Shown here in pieces: positions 60,543 to 64,000 of a stretch of DNA of 64,000 nt (position 1 is its first letter; each line of letters opens with the position of its first letter). The notes below the pieces were generated by a model, which was not told where the DNA came from, ran no database searches, and saw only the letters and a program-made list of their open reading frames with translations. This DNA is from Opitutia bacterium Tous-C4FEB (GTDB lineage Bacteria > Verrucomicrobiota > Verrucomicrobiia > Opitutales > Opitutaceae). The position numbers and the translations under genes are program-made. Location: the NCBI GenBank assembly GCA_002304445.1, contig NEVA01000006.1, positions 62,001 through 126,000 on the forward strand. The letters run 5' to 3'.

Positions 60543-61885
60543 GGTGAAATCGAACGGCTGGTCGTCGGCTGCCCCAGCGTCATCGCGCTGAACCCCATCG
60601 TCAGCACACAGCACGCAATCATCGTTCTAAAGACGCCGTCCCAGCCCCAGGTGTGCGCGATCCAACCCACGCCCGCGCCCGAGGGCGCCGAACCGAGGAA
60701 GTAGCCAAAAAATCCCGTGAACCCCGCGGCCGTGCCCGCCGCTTTTTTCGGCACGAGATCCAGCGCGTGCAGACCTATCATCATAATCGGCCCGTAAATG
60801 AAAAAGCCGATCATGATCAGCGCCGCGACGTCGATCCAGTAAGGGCCGGTGTCGTTCCAACGGTAGATCAACAACCCGACCAGCGTGAGTCCCATAAACA
60901 AAATAGTCGCCGGCGCCCGCCGCGCCTTGAAGACGCGGTCAGAAATCCACCCGCACAAAAGCGTGCCGGGGATTCCGGCGAGTTCGAAGGCCGTCCACGC
61001 AAAACCAGATTCTTTGAAATTGAACCCTTTCGCCGTTTGCAGGTAGGTCGGAATCCAGTTCACCACCCCGAAACGCACGAAATACACGAACGCGTTCGCG
61101 ATCGCGATTGCCCACAAAAATTTGTTATTCAGCACGTGGCTGACGAAAATCTCCCTGAAGGTAAACGTGCGCTCGTGGTCGGCGGAATAGTTCGGCGGAT
61201 AGTCATCTTTGTGGCTTTCAATGGCCGGTAGCCCACAGCTCTGGGGCGTATCGCGCAGCAGCAGCAAAATCAGTCCGGCCACCCCGGCGGCAATCGCCGC
61301 GTTGAAGTAAAACGTCGCTCCCCAGTCGCCGAACCGCACAACCGCCCACGTCGCAAACACCGCGACGAGCGCGCCGCCGACATTATGCGCAGCGTTCCAC
61401 GCGGCCACAATTTTTCCCCGTTCTTTGGTGCTCCACCAATGCACCATCGTTTTACCGCACGGCGGCCAGCCCATGCCGTTGAACCAACCGTTGAGGGCCT
61501 GGAGCACAATAATCAGCGCCAATGAATCGTAGATCGCCGGAACCGTGCCAAACGCAAAGGTAACCCCGCTCGTGAGCAGCAGGCCGAGCGCCATGAACCA
61601 GCGCGGATTGCTGCGATCCGACACCGAGCCCATGATGAACTTTGAAATCCCATACGCCACCGAAAGGCTCGTCATCGCCCAGCCGAGTTGAACTTTTGTA
61701 AACTCAGGATGCGCCTTTAGGATCGAAGGCAGCGCCAGCGCAAAATTGTTTCGCACCAAATAGAACGCCGCATAGCCGACGAAAATTCCGGCAAATACCT
61801 GCCAGCGAAGGCGACGGTATTCCGGATCGATGCGATCCGCGGGTAGCGGTGAAATACTCTGGGCGGGTTTTAGAAAGGAGATCAC
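60539..61885 (-). CDS. glpT: Glycerol-3-phosphate transporter family (OPA/MFS)
   Basis: A 448-residue transporter of the organophosphate:phosphate antiporter group. Typical features: RLRWQVFAGIFVGYAAFYLVRNNFALALP, SDRSNPRWFMALGLLLTS, NGWFNGMGWPPCGKTMVHWWSTKERGK and FLGSAPSGAGVGWIAH. Overlaps glpQ downstream. GlpT is the best reading because of the glpQ partner, though hexose-phosphate transport is possible. The upstream TonB receptor gene ends 159 bases earlier on the same strand. Confidence 0.9.
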   Translation of the reverse strand: MISFLKPAQSISPLPADRIDPEYRRLRWQVFAGIFVGYAAFYLVRNNFALALPSILKAHPEFTKVQLGWAMTSLSVAYGISKFIMGSVSDRSNPRWFMALGLLLTSGVTFAFGTVPAIYDSLALIIVLQALNGWFNGMGWPPCGKTMVHWWSTKERGKIVAAWNAAHNVGGALVAVFATWAVVRFGDWGATFYFNAAIAAGVAGLILLLLRDTPQSCGLPAIESHKDDYPPNYSADHERTFTFREIFVSHVLNNKFLWAIAIANAFVYFVRFGVVNWIPTYLQTAKGFNFKESGFAWTAFELAGIPGTLLCGWISDRVFKARRAPATILFMGLTLVGLLIYRWNDTGPYWIDVAALIMIGFFIYGPIMMIGLHALDLVPKKAAGTAAGFTGFFGYFLGSAPSGAGVGWIAHTWGWDGVFRTMIACCVLTMGFSAMTLGQPTTSRSISP

Positions 61886-62044
61886 GAGGGTAAAACGAAA
61901 AGACGCCCGAGCTAAGACATCGGTGGCGGGCTAGGCAATCCGTGGCATGCACCCGGCCCGAGCGGCCTCGACCGGCGCTACCAACATCCACGCGCGCGCA
62001 GGTTCACGATAGCCCCGCACCTGCGGCGCGACGCCCGCGCGGAA

Positions 62045-64000
62045 TCAGAATTTCCTCGAAACTTCAAAAGTGAACTGGCGCCCCCGGGGATTGGCCGAGC
62101 CGGCCAGATAACCGTATTGTTCATCCGCCAATCGCGGCTCGGCATCGAGCACGTTGTTGATCCCGCCACGCACGGTCACGCCCTTCAACCACGCCCCCTG
62201 TTTTCCGGAGAACCGGTAGGACGCCCACGCGTTGTGGTTGTAGGTCGGCTTAATGCGCAGCAAGTAGCGCGTGATACCGTTGTCGTTGTAAACCCGGATG
62301 TAGTCCGGCGACCCAAGTGCACGGAAAACCGCTTCGGTGGTCGCCGCCGAGGTGTCCACCGTCGAACCAAAGTAGCTCGTGAACCAACCCGCCGAGATAC
62401 CGCCCAACCGCCACGAAACCGAACCGCTGGCGCGCCATTTCACGCGGCCGTTGCGGTCGAGTTCGTCGAGGACCCGGGAGGTGGCGTTCTCTTGCGAAGT
62501 CCGAAGGACGTAGTGGGTCGCGTCACCGTTGAAGGTGAACTGCCCGTAACCCGTCTTCGGCGAACGCCACTGCGCCCCGAATTCATAGCCTTGGATATCG
62601 CGGCCGCTCAAATTGAGGTAGTCGTCGATGACGCTCACGATCTCGCCGACGGCCGCGCGCCGGGCGTTGTTGCTCGTCTGCTGGGCATTGTAGGTCGCAA
62701 ACGCCAGCCGGTCCGCATCGGTCACCGGCTTGCGCACGATTTTTTCCGAGCCCTTGTAGGCCACCGTGCCGGAACCAAGATCGATCTGGTTAATGTTGGT
62801 GCCCTTCGCGAGTTCGGCCTGCGTGGCGAGCTCGAGCACCAATTCATCGCGGTCAATCGCCGCTTGGCCGCCTACGTTTTCAATCACCTTGTTCTGGTTC
62901 AGGTGAAAATAATCAAAGGACAGCGAGAGACCGCGCACTTTGGGCACGTCGAAGACGAACCCTGCGACCCAAGTCTTCGCCTCTTCGGGTTCGAGGTCCT
63001 GGTTGCCCTGCCGGAAAACCGTCCGTTGCGCGATGCCATCCGAAGCGAGGCCGGTCGCGGCCAGGCGATAGGGATCGTCCGCGCCGATCTGGCGCCGCAG
63101 CGGAGTGGTGTTGGTCTGCACCAGATTCGGCGCCCGAAACGATTCGGCCGCCGAAGCCCGGAGCTTGAGGAACGAAAACGGTTTCCACACGAGACTGGCC
63201 TTCGGTTTCGTCGTCTGGCCGAAGATCGAGAAATGCTCGAAGCGGCCGGCCAAGGTCAGCTCGAGGCTTTCCACGAGCGTGAGGCGATTTTCGCGCGTCA
63301 CGAGGGGCAGCGCCGTTTCGAGGTAGGCGGCGTAGATGGTCTGCGCCGCGCTGATCGGCACGTTCGAGCTGAGCGCGAGGAAGTCGTTGTCGCCTTCACG
63401 CAAAAACGGAAACTGGCTGCCCGACCCGGGCGGATTGAGGCCGACGAAACTGGCGCGTTTGTCGTCGTAGGTCTCGTAGCGCACCTCGGTGCCGCTCGCG
63501 ACGCCGATGCGCCCGCCGTTGAACAACCGCCAGAGCTGCCCGTTGATCTTCGCGTCCCAGATGAAAAGATTCGTGCGGCCAAACCGGTCTTCGTCGCCGT
63601 AGATGCCGTCATAAATCGAGGCCGGATTCTTATACGGCTGATCGACGACGATCTGGTTGTTCACGATTTTAAACGTCACGGGGAACGGGTTAAACGCCGT
63701 CGCATCCGTGCGGTTCAAGGCGCGCCGCAGGAGCGATTCGCGCACTTGGAAACGTTCGTATTCGTGCGTCTGCGAGCCGGAGGCGACGACCGCTGACTCC
63801 CACTCCCACGATGGGCCGAGCTTGCCGCGCAGGCCACCAAGCACGCGCCATGAGTAGGTGTAGACTTCGGTCACGCGGGGCTCGAGGCCCTCGCTGGAGT
63901 TTTGCCCGGGCGAGATCCCGGTCCACAGCGAGACATCGGCCGGCGTGCCCGTGAGGCGCGGCGTTCCATCCGCGTTCGCGGCGCCCGTGGGACTATAGAA
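62045..64000 (-). CDS. TonB-dependent receptor, C-terminal part (runs off the window)
   Basis: Outer-membrane receptor barrel; the N-terminal signal, plug and start lie beyond base 64000. About 651 residues are seen, open to the window edge. Barrel features: SLELTLAGRFEHFSIFGQTTKPKASLVWKPFSFLKLRASAAESFRAPNLVQ, GFVFDVPKVRGLSLSFDYFHLNQNKVIENVGG and a C-terminal GVTVRGGINNVLDAEPRL...GRQFTFEVSRKF ending in aromatic Phe. Upstream of glpT and glpQ on the same strand, so it may import glycerophosphodiesters or related phosphate compounds (inference). Confidence 0.9.
   Translation of the reverse strand, partial: FYSPTGAANADGTPRLTGTPADVSLWTGISPGQNSSEGLEPRVTEVYTYSWRVLGGLRGKLGPSWEWESAVVASGSQTHEYERFQVRESLLRRALNRTDATAFNPFPVTFKIVNNQIVVDQPYKNPASIYDGIYGDEDRFGRTNLFIWDAKINGQLWRLFNGGRIGVASGTEVRYETYDDKRASFVGLNPPGSGSQFPFLREGDNDFLALSSNVPISAAQTIYAAYLETALPLVTRENRLTLVESLELTLAGRFEHFSIFGQTTKPKASLVWKPFSFLKLRASAAESFRAPNLVQTNTTPLRRQIGADDPYRLAATGLASDGIAQRTVFRQGNQDLEPEEAKTWVAGFVFDVPKVRGLSLSFDYFHLNQNKVIENVGGQAAIDRDELVLELATQAELAKGTNINQIDLGSGTVAYKGSEKIVRKPVTDADRLAFATYNAQQTSNNARRAAVGEIVSVIDDYLNLSGRDIQGYEFGAQWRSPKTGYGQFTFNGDATHYVLRTSQENATSRVLDELDRNGRVKWRASGSVSWRLGGISAGWFTSYFGSTVDTSAATTEAVFRALGSPDYIRVYNDNGITRYLLRIKPTYNHNAWASYRFSGKQGAWLKGVTVRGGINNVLDAEPRLADEQYGYLAGSANPRGRQFTFEVSRKF

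Overview
The window is a high-GC bacterial chromosome segment that reads like a member of Verrucomicrobiota, most probably Opitutaceae. The evidence is the gene style rather than a 16S gene: three TonB-dependent receptors, Tat-exported Gfo/Idh/MocA and TIM-barrel enzymes, a cytochrome-like PSD1 (DUF1549/DUF1553) protein beside a DUF1501 protein, a fasciclin protein, and many small palindromic or low-complexity repeats, some of them inside genes. No rRNA, tRNA or CRISPR array was seen.

Layout. 1-4.2 kb (minus): the start of a TonB receptor, a TIM-barrel isomerase/epimerase and a Gfo/Idh/MocA oxidoreductase, a sugar-type module. 4.6-7.9 kb (plus): DUF1572/DinB-like protein, WD40 protein, then an AT-richer block of three membrane proteins. 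7.9-13.6 kb (minus): aldehyde dehydrogenase, pRiA4b ORF-3-like protein, NUC1-type nuclease and a TonB receptor preceded by a TPP riboswitch with terminator hairpins. 13.7-14.0 kb: two tandem copies of an unassigned structured RNA, each ending in a terminator-like hairpin. 14.1-22 kb: KamA-like radical SAM enzyme, carA, kdsB, ptsH, tatD, and an unbroken four-gene operon with 4-base overlaps. 22-33 kb: ABC ATPase plus mini membrane protein, fasciclin protein, hrpA, a sulfite-oxidase-like protein, DUF2062 protein and two sodium-coupled-type transporters. 33.1-33.8 kb: a PIN toxin-antitoxin pair with an odd start codon. 33.9-41.9 kb: LLM flavin enzyme, CIA30 protein, and the PSD1 / DUF1501 / beta-propeller cluster. 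42.2 kb: a MITE-like hairpin element. 43-45.3 kb: sucCD. 45.5 kb: a broken IS256-type transposase. 46-56 kb: an ATP-grasp-like unknown, prfB with its programmed frameshift, fcl and gmd for GDP-L-fucose, pyrH-frr-proB, and a UvrD-type helicase. 56-56.6 kb: a RAYT transposase flanked by paired REP palindromes. 56.7-64 kb: MhqO-like and MhqD-like genes, an aldo/keto reductase, glpQ, glpT and the C-terminal part of a third TonB receptor.

Genes that seem to work together: the TPP riboswitch and its receptor (outer-membrane uptake of thiamin or a precursor, inferred); gmd and fcl (GDP-mannose to GDP-L-fucose); sucC and sucD; pyrH and frr; glpT and glpQ, perhaps with the upstream TonB receptor, for glycerophosphodiester use; and the mhqO/mhqD-like pair for quinone detoxification. 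The best candidate for something undescribed is the tandem RNA at 13.69-14.03 kb, where two diverged copies keep the same hairpins through compensating base changes. The REP palindromes made by the RAYT family also appear to supply the prfB terminator.
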